From positions 57,231,028 to 57,295,027 of the forward strand of contig OZ020592.1 in the NCBI GenBank assembly GCA_963971535.1: a stretch of 64,000 nt of DNA, written 5' to 3'. This DNA comes from Notolepis coatsorum. Lineage: Eukaryota; Chordata; Actinopteri; Aulopiformes; Paralepididae. Under the pieces are notes generated by a model, which saw nothing but the letters and a program-made list of their open reading frames with translations, searched no databases and was not told the DNA's origin. Shown here one piece after another: positions 36,162 through 49,200 of the stretch. The position numbers and the translations under genes are program-made. Position 1 is the stretch's first letter. Each line of letters opens with the position of its first letter.

Positions 36162-36784
36162 ATGTTAAAGTGGGGCATGATGTGAAATGACCCTCTTGCA
36201 GGGGTTTTGGGTCTCTGCCTCGCCCTCTCTCTTTCTCACTCTCTGTAACTCTGTGATGGATGTGTGTTGTAGTCATGCCAAATTCCCTGTGTGATGCATG
36301 CAAGTAAAATTATGTCACCACCAAGCTGCAAGTTACAGTGCGTATTAACGAACAATTAGCTGCAAGTAACTTCCTTAGGCTTTTCTTCCACATCCATCGA
36401 GAAACGTTGTCCTGATTAGTGCTAAACGGAGCGATGATTTCCTCTCCCCGGTATGACACGCCTCCGGGAAGGAACATGTCACCCCTTCGGTCCTTCTCCT
36501 CATTACTCCCTCAGCATGACCCGCATCCCTCACAGCCCCCTAACCCCCCAACACACCCACATTCCACCCCCCGCTGATGTCCACCATCTTGGCTCCAATG
36601 ACCTGCCAAACTCCTGCAGTCGCATACTGATAATGATGCTGTGAGTGAAGCTGTGGGAGATATTCTCCCTGTGATCTTAAACTCCTGTCCTCATTATGTC
36701 ATCTGTGTCCCTATAAAAGCAGCATTAGGAAGATTCAAAGGTACTGTATTGTTCTGTTTCTCCTCCCTCGTCTCTCACCGCCAT

Positions 36785-36846
<62 letters not shown>

Positions 36847-37230
36847 TTCCTCGTCCTCCTGCCCTGTGTCGGCTGCATGTTTAATGGGACCATCTCTCTG
36901 TCATTCTGCCTCTAGTATTCCTCCATTCAGGTTTGCTCACTGGTTGAGCTCCCTATAGTACAATGTTTCCGACAGAAAGGGGACAAAGCGGTGCCAGATA
37001 GCCGTTGTCAACTCGCTGTGTGAACGAGCCCATCTCTGTGTGTTTACTTGACAGCATCTCCTGCTACCATATCAGGCTATACTGACTGACTGGACAGACT
37101 TGTTTCTAACTACTTGGTGGGACTGGAGGAATCGACACCAAGTCGCTGAAACAATAGTCTCCTGTTTTTTTCCTGTGTGATATCCAGATAGATCTTTGAA
37201 CATAGGATAGTCTAAGAATACCCATGTACA
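34865..37230. other. intron with microsatellites
   Basis: This contains (CA)n at 35640-35731 followed by C/T-rich DNA to 35812, (CT)n at 36075-36160, and (CT)n at 36785-36842. The remaining sequence is apparently unique and shows no exon with a recognisable protein match. Confidence 0.7.
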
Positions 37231-40200
37231 GAGAACAGCCTAACTCCCTCTGGTAGTAGAGAACAGCCTCCCTCTGGTAGTAGAGAACAGCCTCACTCCC
37301 TCTGGTAGTAGAGAACAGCCTAACTCCCTCTGGTAGTAGAGAACAGCCTCCCTCTGGTAGTAGAGAACAGCCTCCCTCTGGTAGTAGAGAACAGCCTCCC
37401 TCTGGTAGTAGAGAACAGCCTCACTCCCTCTGGTAGTAGAGAACAGCCTCCCTCTGGTAGTAGAGAACAGCCTCATTCCCTCTGGTAGTAGAGAACAGCC
37501 TCCATCTGGTAGTAGAGAACAGCCTAACTCCCTCTGCTAGTAGAGAACAGCCTCCCTCTGGTAGTAGAGAACAGCCTCACTCCCTCTGGTAGTAGAGAAC
37601 AGCCTCCCTCTGGTAGTAGAGAACAGCCTAACTCCCTCTGGTAGTAGAGAACAGCCTCCCTCTGGTAGTAGAGAACAGCCTAACTCCCTCTGGTAGTAGA
37701 GAACAGCCTAACTCCCTCTGGTAGTAGAGAACAGCCTCACTCCCTCTGGTAGTAGAGAACAGCCTAACTCCCTCTGGTAGTAGAGAACAGCCTAACTCCC
37801 TCTGGTAGTAGAGAACAGCCTCACTCCCTCTGGTAGTAGAGAACAGCCTCACTCCCTCTGGTAGTAGAGAACAGCCTCACTCTGGTAGTAGAGAACAGCC
37901 TCCCTCTGGTAGTAGAGAACAGCCTCACTCCCTCTGGTAGTAGAGAACAGCCTCACTCTGGTAGTAGAGAACAGCCTCCCTCTGGTAGTAGAGAACAGCC
38001 TAACTCCCTCTGGTAGTAGAGAACAGCCTCACTCCCTCTGGTAGTAGAGAACAGCCTCACTCCCTCTGGTAGTAGAGAACAGACTCACTCCCTCTGGTAG
38101 TAGAGAACAGCCTCTCTCTGGTAGTAGAGAACAGCCTAACTCCCTCTGGTAGTAGAGAACAGCCTCCCTCTGGTAGTAGAGAACAGCCTCACTCCCTCTG
38201 GTAGTAGAGAACAGCCTCCCTCTGGTAGTAGAGAACAGCCTCACTCCCTCTGGTAGTAGAGAACAGCCTCACTCCCTCTGGTAGTAGAGAACAGCCTCCC
38301 TCTGGTAGTAGAGAACAGCCTCATTCCCTCTGGTAGTAGAGAACAGCCTCCCTCTGGTAGTAGAGAACAGCCTAACTCCCTCTGCTAGTAGAGAACAGCC
38401 TCCCTCTGGTAGTAGAGAACAGCCTAACTCCCTCTGGTAGTAGAGAACAGCCTCCCTCTGGTAGTAGAGAACAGCCTAACTCCCTCTGGTAGTAGAGAAC
38501 AGCCTCCCTCTGGTAGTAGAGAACAGCCTCCCTCTGGTAGTAGAGAACAGCCTCCCTCTGGTAGTAGAGAACAGCCTAACTCCCTCTGGTAGTAGAGAAC
38601 AGCCTCACTCCCTCTGGTAGTAGAGAACAGCCTAACTCCCTCTGGTAGTAGAGAACAGCCTAACTCCCTTTGGTAGTAGAGAACAGCCTCACTCCCTCTG
38701 GTAGTAGAGAACAGCCTCACTCCCTCTGGTAGTAGAGAACAGCCTCACTCTGGTAGTAGAGAACAGCCTCCCTCTGGTAGTAGAGAACAGCCTCCCTCTG
38801 GTAGTAGAGAACAGCCTCACTCCCTCTGGTAGTAGAGAACAGCCTCACTCTGGTAGTAGAGAACAGCCTCACTCCCTCTGGTAGTAGAGAACAGCCTAAC
38901 TCCCTCTGGTAGTAGAGAACAGCCTAACTCCCTCTGGTAGTAGAGAACAGCCTCACTCCCTCTGGTAGTAGAGAACAGCCTCACTCCCTCTGGTAGTAGA
39001 GAACAGCCTAACTCCCTCTGGTCGTAGAGAACAGCCTAACTCCCTCTGGTAGTAGAGAACAGCCTCACTCCCTCTGGTAGTAGAGAACAGCCTCACTCCC
39101 TCTGGTAGTAGAGAACAGCCTCACTCCCTCTGGTAGTAGAGAACAGCCTAACTCCCTCTGGTAGTAGAGAACAGCCTAACTCCCTCTGGTAGTAGAGAAC
39201 AGCCTCCCTCTGGTAGTAGAGAACAGCCTAACTCCCTCTGGTAGTAGAGAACAGCCTCCCTCTGGTAGTAGAGAACAGCCTAACTCCCTCTGGTAGTAGA
39301 GAACAGCCTCACTCCCTCTGGTAGTAGAGAACAGCCTCCCTCTGGTAGTAGAGAACAGCCTAACTCCCTCTGGTAGTAGAGAACAGCCTCACTCCCTCTG
39401 GTAGTAGAGAACAGCCTAACTCCCTCTGGTAGTAGAGAACAGCCTAACTCCCTCTGGTAATAGAGAACAGCCTCACTCCCTCTGGTAGTAGAGAACAGCC
39501 TAACTCCCTCTGGTAGTAGAGAACAGCCTCACTCTGGTAGTAGAGAACAGCCTCCCTCTGGTAGTAGAGAACAGCCTCACTCCCTCTGGTAGTAGAGAAC
39601 AGCCTCCCTCTGGTAGTAGAGAACAGCCTAACTCCCTCTGGTAGTAGAGAACAGCCTCACTCCCTCTGGTAGTAGAGAACAGCCTAACTCCCTCTGGTAG
39701 TAGAGAACAGCCTCACTCCCTCTGGTAGTAGAGAACAGCCTCCCTCTGGTAGTAGAGAACAGCCTAACTCCCTCTGGTAGTAGAGAACAGCCTCACTCCC
39801 TCTGGTAGTAGAGAACAGCCTAACTCCCTCTGGTAGTAGAGAACAGCCTAACTCCCTCTGGTAATAGAGAACAGCCTCACTCCCTCTGGTAGTAGAGAAC
39901 AGCCTAACTCCCTCTGGTAGTAGAGAACAGCCTCCCTCTGGTAGTAGAGAACAGCCTCCCTCTGGTAGTAGAGAACAGCCTCCCTCTGGTAGTAGAGAAC
40001 AGCCTCACTCCCTCTGGTAGTAGAGAACAGCCTCCCTCTGGTAGTAGAGAACAGCCTCATTCCCTCTGGTAGTAGAGAACAGCCTCCATCTGGTAGTAGA
40101 GAACAGCCTAACTCCCTCTGCTAGTAGAGAACAGCCTCCCTCTGGTAGTAGAGAACAGCCTCACTCCCTCTGGTAGTAGAGAACAGCCTCCCTCTGGTAG

Positions 40201-43200
40201 TAGAGAACAGCCTAACTCCCTCTGGTAGTAGAGAACAGCCTCCCTCTGGTAGTAGAGAACAGCCTAACTCCCTCTGGTAGTAGAGAACAGCCTAACTCCC
40301 TCTGGTAGTAGAGAACAGCCTCACTCCCTCTGGTAGTAGAGAACAGCCTAACTCCCTCTGGTAGTAGAGAACAGCCTAACTCCCTCTGGTAGTAGAGAAC
40401 AGCCTCACTCCCTCTGGTAGTAGAGAACAGCCTCACTCCCTCTGGTAGTAGAGAACAGCCTCACTCTGGTAGTAGAGAACAGCCTCCCTCTGGTAGTAGA
40501 GAACAGCCTCACTCCCTCTGGTAGTAGAGAACAGCCTCACTCTGGTAGTAGAGAACAGCCTCCCTCTGGTAGTAGAGAACAGCCTAACTCCCTCTGGTAG
40601 TAGAGAACAGCCTCACTCCCTCTGGTAGTAGAGAACAGCCTCACTCCCTCTGGTAGTAGAGAACAGACTCACTCCCTCTGGTAGTAGAGAACAGCCTCTC
40701 TCTGGTAGTAGAGAACAGCCTAACTCCCTCTGGTAGTAGAGAACAGCCTAACTCCCTCTGGTAGTAGAGAACAGCCTCCCTCTGGTAGTAGAGAACAGCC
40801 TCACTCCCTCTGGTAGTAGAGAACAGCCTCCCTCTGGTAGTAGAGAACAGCCTCATTCCCTCTGGTAGTAGAGAACAGCCTCCCTCTGGTAGTAGAGAAC
40901 AGCCTAACTCCCTCTGCTAGTAGAGAACAGCCTCCCTCTGGTAGTAGAGAACAGCCTAACTCCCTCTGGTAGTAGAGAACAGCCTCCCTCTGGTAGTAGA
41001 GAACAGCCTAACTCCCTCTGGTAGTAGAGAACAGCCTCCCTCTGGTAGTAGAGAACAGCCTCCCTCTGGTAGTAGAGAACAGCCTCCCTCTGGTAGTAGA
41101 GAACAGCCTAACTCCCTCTGGTAGTAGAGAACAGCCTCACTCCCTCTGGTAGTAGAGAACAGCCTAACTCCCTCTGGTAGTAGAGAACAGCCTAACTCCC
41201 TTTGGTAGTAGAGAACAGCCTCACTCCCTCTGGTAGTAGAGAACAGCCTCACTCCCTCTGGTAGTAGAGAACAGCCTCACTCTGGTAGTAGAGAACAGCC
41301 TCCCTCTGGTAGTAGAGAACAGCCTCCCTCTGGTAGTAGAGAACAGCCTCACTCCCTCTGGTAGTAGAGAACAGCCTCACTCTGGTAGTAGAGAACAGCC
41401 TCACTCCCTCTGGTAGTAGAGAACAGCCTAACTCCCTCTGGTAGTAGAGAACAGCCTAACTCCCTCTGGTAGTAGAGAACAGCCTCACTCCCTCTGGTAG
41501 TAGAGAACAGCCTCACTCCCTCTGGTAGTAGAGAACAGCCTAACTCCCTCTGGTCGTAGAGAACAGCCTAACTCCCTCTGGTAGTAGAGAACAGCCTCAC
41601 TCCCTCTGGTAGTAGAGAACAGCCTCACTCCCTCTGGTAGTAGAGAACAGCCTCACTCCCTCTGGTAGTAGAGAACAGCCTAACTCCCTCTGGTAGTAGA
41701 GAACAGCCTAACTCCCTCTGGTAGTAGAGAACAGCCTCCCTCTGGTAGTAGAGAACAGCCTAACTCCCTCTGGTAGTAGAGAACAGCCTCCCTCTGGTAG
41801 TAGAGAACAGCCTAACTCCCTCTGGTAGTAGAGAACAGCCTCACTCCCTCTGGTAGTAGAGAACAGCCTCCCTCTGGTAGTAGAGAACAGCCTAACTCCC
41901 TCTGGTAGTAGAGAACAGCCTCACTCCCTCTGGTAGTAGAGAACAGCCTAACTCCCTCTGGTAGTAGAGAACAGCCTAACTCCCTCTGGTAATAGAGAAC
42001 AGCCTCACTCCCTCTGGTAGTAGAGAACAGCCTAACTCCCTCTGGTAGTAGAGAACAGCCTCACTCTGGTAGTAGAGAACAGCCTCCCTCTGGTAGTAGA
42101 GAACAGCCTAACTCCCTCTGGTAGTAGAGAACAGCCTCACTCCCTCTGGTAGTAGAGAACAGCCTCCCTCTGGTAGTAGAGAACAGCCTAACTCCCTCTG
42201 GTAGTAGAGAACAGCCTCCCTCTGGTAGTAGAGAACAGCCTCACTCCCTCTGGTAGTAGAGAACAGCCTCCCTCTGGTAGTAGAGAACAGCCTAACTCCC
42301 TCTGGTAGTAGAGAACAGCCTCACTCCCTCTGGTAGTAGAGAACAGCCTCACTCCCTCTGGTAGTAGAGAACAGCCTCCCTCTGGTAGTAGAGAACAGCC
42401 TAACTCCCTCTGGTAGTAGAGAACAGCCTCACTCTGGTAGTAGAGAACAGCCTCCCTCTGGTAGTAGAGAACAGCCTAACTCCCTCTGGTAGTAGAGAAC
42501 AGCCTCACTCCCTCTGGTAGTAGAGAACAGCCTCCCTCTGGTAGTAGAGAACAGCCTAACTCCCTCTGGTAGTAGAGAACAGCCTCCCTCTGGTAGTAGA
42601 GAACAGCCTAACTCCCTCTGGTAGTAGAGAACAGCCTCACTCCCTCTGGTAGTAGAGAACAGCCTCCCTCTGGTAGTAGAGAACAGCCTCACTCTGGTAG
42701 TAGAGAACAGCCTCCCTCTGGTAGTAGAGAACAGCCTCACTCTGGTAGTAGAGAACAGCCTCCCTCTGGTAGTAGAGAACAGCCTCCCTCTGGTAGTAGA
42801 GAACAGCCTAACTCCCTCTGGTAGTAGAGAACAGCCTCACTCCCTCTGGTAGTAGAGAACAGCCTCACTCCCTCTGGTAGTAGAGAACAGCCTCCCTCTG
42901 GTAGTAGAGAACAGCCTAACTCCCTCTGGTAGTAGAGAACAGCCTAACTCCCTCTGGTAGTAGAGAACAGCCTCACTCCCTCTGGTAGTAGAGAACAGCC
43001 TAACTCCCTCTGGTAGTAGAGAACAGCCTAACTCCCTCTGGTAGTAGAGAACAGCCTCACTCCCTCTGGTAGTAGAGAACAGCCTAACTCCCTCTGGTAG
43101 TAGAGAACAGCCTAACTCCCTCTGGTAGTAGAGAACAGCCTCACTCCCTCTGGTAGTAGAGAACAGCCTAACTCCCTCTGGTAGTAGAGAACAGCCTCAC

Positions 43201-46200
43201 TCCCTCTGGTAGTAGAGAACAGCCTCACTCCCTCTGGTAGTAGAGAACAGCCTCACTCCCTCTGGTAGTAGAGAACAGCCTCACTCCCTCTGGTAGTAGA
43301 GAACAGCCTAACTCCCTCTGGTAGTAGAGAACAGCCTCCCTCTGGTAGTAGAGAACAGCCTCCCTCTGGTAGTAGAGAACAGCCTAACTCCCTCTGGTAG
43401 TAGAGAACAGCCTCCCTCTGGTAGTAGAGAACAGCCTAACTCCCTCTGGTAGTAGAGAACAGCCTCACTCCCTCTGGTAGTAGAGAACAGCCTCCCTCTG
43501 GTAGTAGAGAACAGCCTAACTCCCTCTGGTAGTAGAGAACAGCCTCACTCCCTCTGGTAGTAGAGAACAGCCTCCCTCTGGTAGTAGAGAACAGCCTCAC
43601 TCCCTCTGGTAGTAGAGAACAGCCTCACTCCCTCTGGTAGTAGAGAACAGCCTAACTCCCTCTGGTAGTAGAGAACAGCCTCCCTCTGGTAGTAGAGAAC
43701 AGCCTAACTCCCTCTGGTAGTAGAGAACAGCCTCACTCCCTCTGGTAGTAGAGAACAGCCTCACTCCCTCTGGTAGTAGAGAACAGCCTCACTCCCTCTG
43801 GTAGTAGAGAACAGCCTCACTCCCTCTGGTAGTAGAGAACAGCCTAACTCCCTCTGGTAGTAGAGAACAGCCTCCCTCTGGTAGTAGAGAACAGCCTAAC
43901 TCCCTCTGGTAGTAGAGAACAGCCTCACTCCCTCTGGTAGTAGAGAACAGCCTCCCTCTGGTAGTAGAGAACAGCCTAACTCCCTCTGGTAGTAGAGAAC
44001 AGCCTCACTCCCTCTGGTAGTAGAGAACAGCCTCCCTCTGGTAGTAGAGAACAGCCTCACTCCCTCTGGTAGTAGAGAACAGCCTCACTCCCTCTGGTAG
44101 TAGAGAACAGCCTAACTCCCTCTGGTAGTAGAGAACAGCCTCCCTCTGGTAGTAGAGAACAGCCTAACTCCCTCTGGTAGTAGAGAACAGCCTCACTCCC
44201 TCTGGTAGTAGAGAACAGCCTCACTCCCTCTGGTAGTAGAGAACAGCCTCACTCCCTCTGGTAGTAGAGAACAGCCTCACTCCCTCTGGTAGTAGAGAAC
44301 AGCCTAACTCCCTCTGGTAGTAGAGAACAGCCTCACTCCCTCTGGTAGTAGAGAACAGCCTCACTCCCTCTGGTAGTAGAGAACAGCCTAACTCCCTCTG
44401 GTAGTAGAGAACAGCCTCACTCCCTCTGGTAGTAGAGAACGAGGAGAGAACAGCCTAACTCCCTCTGGTAGTAGAGAACAGCCTCACTCCCTCTGGTAGT
44501 AGAGAACAGCCTAACTCCCTCTGGTAGTAGAGAACAGCCTCACTCCCTCTGGTAGTAGAGAACAGCCTCCCTCTGGTAGTAGAGAACAGCCTAACTCCCT
44601 CTGGTAGTAGAGAACAGCCTCACTCCCTCTGGTAGTAGAGAACAGCCTCACTCCCTCTGGTAGTAGAGAACAGCCTCACTCCCTCTGGTAGTAGAGAACA
44701 GCCTCACTCCCTCTGGTAGTAGAGAACAGCCTAACTCCCTCTGGTAGTACAGAACAGCCTAACTCCCTCTGGTAGTAGAGAACAGCCTCACTCCCTCTGG
44801 TAGTAGAGAACAGCCTCCCTCTGGTAGTAGAGAACAGCCTAACTCCCTCTGGTAGTAGAGAACAGCCTAACTCCCTCTGGTAGTAGAGAACAGCCTAACT
44901 CCCTCTGGTAGTAGAGAACAGCCTAACTCCCTCTGGTAGTAGAGAACAGCCTCACTCCCTCTGGTAGTAGAGAACAGCCTCACTCCCTCTGGTAGTAGAG
45001 AACAGCCTCACTCCCTCTGGTAGTAGAGAACAGCCTCACTCCCTCTGGTAGTAGAGAACAGCCTCACTCCCTCTGGTAGTAGAGAACAGCCTAACTCCCT
45101 CTGGTAGTAGAGAACAGCCTAACTCCCTCTGGTAGTAGAGAACAGCCTCCCTCTGGTAGTAGAGAACAGCCTCCCTCTGGTAGTAGAGAACAGCCTCCCT
45201 CTGGTAGTAGAGAACAGCCTCACTCCCTCTGGTAGTAGAGAACAGCCTCCCTCTGGTAGTAGAGAACAGCCTCCCTCTGGTAGTAGAGAACAGCCTCCCT
45301 CTGGTAGTAGAGAACAGCCTCACTCTGGTAGTAGAGAACAGCCTCCCTCTGGTAGTAGAGAACAGCCTCACGCCCTCTGGTAGTAGAGAACAGCCTCCCT
45401 CTGGTAGTAGAGAACAGCCTCACTCCCTCTGGTAGTAGAGAACAGCCTCCCTCTGGTAGTAGAGAACAGCCTAACTCCCTCTGGTAGTAGAGAACAGCCT
45501 CACTCCCTCTGGTAGTAGAGAACAGCCTAACTCTGGTAGTAGAGAACAGCCTCACTCCCTCTGGTAGTAGAGAACAGCCTCCCTCTGGTAGTAGAGAACA
45601 GCCTCACTCCCTCTGGTAGTAGAGAACAGCCTCCCTCTGGTAGTAGAGAACAGCCTCACTCCCTCTGGTAGTAGAGAACAGCCTCCCTCTGGTAGTAGAG
45701 AACAGCCTAACTCCCTCTGGTAGTAGAGAACAGCCTAACTCCCTCTGGTAGTAGAGAACAGCCTCACTCCCTCTGGTAGTAGAGAACAGCCTCACTCCCT
45801 CTGGTAGTAGAGAACAGCCTCACTCCCTCTGGTAGTAGAGAACAGCCTCCCTCTGGTAGTAGAGAACAGCCTAACTCCCTCTGGTAGTAGAGAACAGCCT
45901 AACTCCCTCTGGTAGTAGAGAACAGCCTCACTCTGGTAGTAGAGAACAGCCTCCCTCTGGTAGTAGAGAACAGCCTAACTCCCTCTGGTAGTAGAGAACA
46001 GCCTCACTCCCTCTGGTAGTAGAGAACAGCCTCCCTCTGGTAGTAGAGAACAGCCTAACTCCCTCTGGTAGTAGAGAACAGCCTCCCTCTGGTAGTAGAG
46101 AACAGCCTAACTCCCTCTGGTAGTAGAGAACAGCCTCACTCCCTCTGGTAGTAGAGAACAGCCTCCCTCTGGTAGTAGAGAACAGCCTCACTCTGGTAGT

Positions 46201-49200
46201 AGAGAACAGCCTCCCTCTGGTAGTAGAGAACAGCCTCCCTCTGGTAGTAGAGAACAGCCTAACTCCCTCTGGTAGTAGAGAACAGCCTCCCTCTGGTAGT
46301 AGAGAACAGCCTAACTCCCTCTGGTAGTAGAGAACAGCCTCACTCCCTCTGGTAGTAGAGAACAGTCTCACTCCCTCTGGTAGTAGAGAACAGCCTCACT
46401 CTGGTAGTAGAGAACAGCCTCCCTCTGGTAGTAGAGAACAGCCTAACTCCCTCTGGTAGTAGAGAACAGCCTCACTCCCTCTGGTAGTAGAGAACAGCCT
46501 AACTCCCTCTGGTAGTAGAGAACAGCCTAACTCCCTCTGGTAGTAGAGAACAGCCTAACTCCCTCTGGTAGTAGAGAACAACCTCCCTCTGGTAGTAGAG
46601 AACAGCCTAACTCCCTCTGGTAGTAGAGAACAGCCTCACTCCCTCTGGTAGTAGAGAACAGCCTCCCTCTGGTAGTAGAGAACAGCCTAACTCCCTCTGG
46701 TAGTAGAGAACAGCCTCACTCCCTCTGGTAGTAGAGAACAGCCTCACTCCCTCTGGTAGTAGAGAACAGCCTAACTCCCTCTGGTAGTAGAGAACAGCCT
46801 CCCTCTGGTAGTAGAGAACAGCCTAACTCCCTCTGGTAGTAGAGAACAGCCTCACTCCCTCTGGTAGTAGAGAACAGCCTCACTCCCTCTGGTAGTAGAG
46901 AACAGCCTCACTCCCTCTGGTAGTAGAGAACAGCCTCACTCCCTCTGGTAGTAGAGAACAGCCTCACTCCCTCTGGTAGTAGAGAACAGCCTAACTCCCT
47001 CTGGTAGTAGAGAACAGCCTCACTCCCTCTGGTAGTAGAGAACAGCCTAACTCCCTCTGGTAGTAGAGAACAGCCTCACTCCCTCTGGTAGTAGAGAACA
47101 GCCTCACTCCCTCTGGTAGTAGAGAACAGCCTAACTCCCTCTGGTAGTAGAGAACAGCCTCACTCCCTCTGGTAGTAGAGAACGAGGAGAGAACAGCCTA
47201 ACTCCCTCTGGTAGTAGAGAACAGCCTCACTCCCTCTGGTAGTAGAGAACAGCCTAACTCCCTCTGGTAGTAGAGAACAGCCTCACTCCCTCTGGTAGTA
47301 GAGAACAGCCTACTCCCTCTGGTAGTAGAGAACAGCCTAACTCCCTCTGGTAGTAGAGAACAGCCTAACTCCCTCTGGTAGTAGAGAACAGCCTCACTCC
47401 CTCTGGTAGTAGAGAACAGCCTCACTCCCTCTGGTAGTAGAGAACAGCCTCACTCCCTCTGGTAGTAGAGAACAGCCTCACTCCCTCTGGTAGTAGAGAA
47501 CAGCCTAACTCCCTCTGGTAGTAGAGAACAGCCTAACTCCCTCTGGTAGTAGAGAACAGCCTCACTCCCTCTGGTAGTAGAGAACAGCCTCCCTCTGGTA
47601 GTAGAGAACAGCCTACTCCCTCTGGTAGTAGAGAACAGCCTAACTCCCTCTGGTAGTAGAGAACAGCCTAACTCCCTCTGGTAGTAGAGAACAGCCTAAC
47701 TCCCTCTGGTAGTAGAGAACAGCCTCACTCCCTCTGGTAGTAGAGAACAGCCTCACTCCCTCTGGTAGTAGAGAACAGCCTCACTCCCTCTGGTAGTAGA
47801 GAACAGCCTCACTCCCTCTGGTAGTAGAGAACAGCCTCACTCCCTCTGGTAGTAGAGAACAGCCTCACTCCCTCTGGTAGTAGAGAACAGCCTAACTCCC
47901 TCTGGTAGTAGAGAACAGCCTAACTCCCTCTGGTAGTAGAGAACAGCAACTCACTCCCTCTGGTAGTAGAGAACAGCCTCCCTCTGGTAGTAGAGAACAG
48001 CCTCCCTCTGGTAGTAGAGAACAGCCTCACTCCCTCTGGTAGTAGAGAACAGCCTCCCTCTGGTAGTAGAGAACAGCCTCCCTCTGGTAGTAGAGAACAG
48101 CCTCCCTCTGGTAGTAGAGAACAGCCTCACTCTGGTAGTAGAGAACAGCCTCCCTCTGGTAGTAGAGAACAGCCTCACGCCCTCTGGTAGTAGAGAACAG
48201 CTCACCCTCTGGTAGTAGAGAACAGCCTCACTCCCTCTGGTAGTAGAGAACAGCCTCCCTCTGGTAGTAGAGAACAGCCTAACTCCCTCTGGTAGTAGAG
48301 AACAGCCTCACTCCCTCTGGTAGTAGAGAACAGCCTAACTCTGGTAGTAGAGAACAGCCTCACTCCTGGTAGTAGAGAACAGCCTCCCTCTGGTAGTAGA
48401 GAACAGCCTCACTCCCTCTGGTAGTAGAGAACAGCCTCCCTCTGGTAGTAGAGAACAGCCTCACTCCCTCTGGTAGTAGAGAACAGCCTAACTCCCTCTG
48501 GTAGTAGAGAACAGCCTAACTCCCTCTGGTAGTAGAGAACAGCCTAACTCCCTCTGGTAGTAGAGAACAGCCTCACTCCCTCTGGTAGTAGAGAACAGCC
48601 TCCCTCTGGTAGTAGAGAACAGCCTAACTCCCTCTGGTAGTAGAGAACAGCCTAACTCCCTCTGGTAGTAGAGAACAGCCTAACTCCCTCTGGTAGTAGA
48701 GAACAGCCTCACTCCCTCTGGTAGTAGAGAACAGCCTCACTCCCTCTGGTAGTAGAGAACAGCCTAACTCCCTCTGGTAGTAGAGAACAGCCTCCCTCTG
48801 GTAGTAGAGAACAGCCTCCCTCTGGTAGTAGAGAACAGCCTCACTCCCTCTGGTAGTAGAGAACAGCCTCCCTCTGGTAGTAGAGAACAGCCTCACTCCC
48901 TCTGGTAGTAGAGAACAGCCTCACTCCCTCTGGTAGTAGAGAACAGCCTAACTCCCTCTGGTAGTAGAGAACAGCCTCCCTCTGGTAGTAGAGAACAGCC
49001 TAACTCCCTCTGGTAGTAGAGAACAGCCTCACTCCCTCTGGTAGTAGAGAACAGCCTCCTCCTCTGGTAGTAGAGAACAGCCTAACTCCCTCTGGTAGTA
49101 GAGAACAGCCTCACTCCCTCTGGTAGTAGAGAACAGCCTCACTCCCTCTGGTAGTAGAGAACAGCCTAACTCCCTCTGGTAGTAGAGAACAGCCTCCCTC

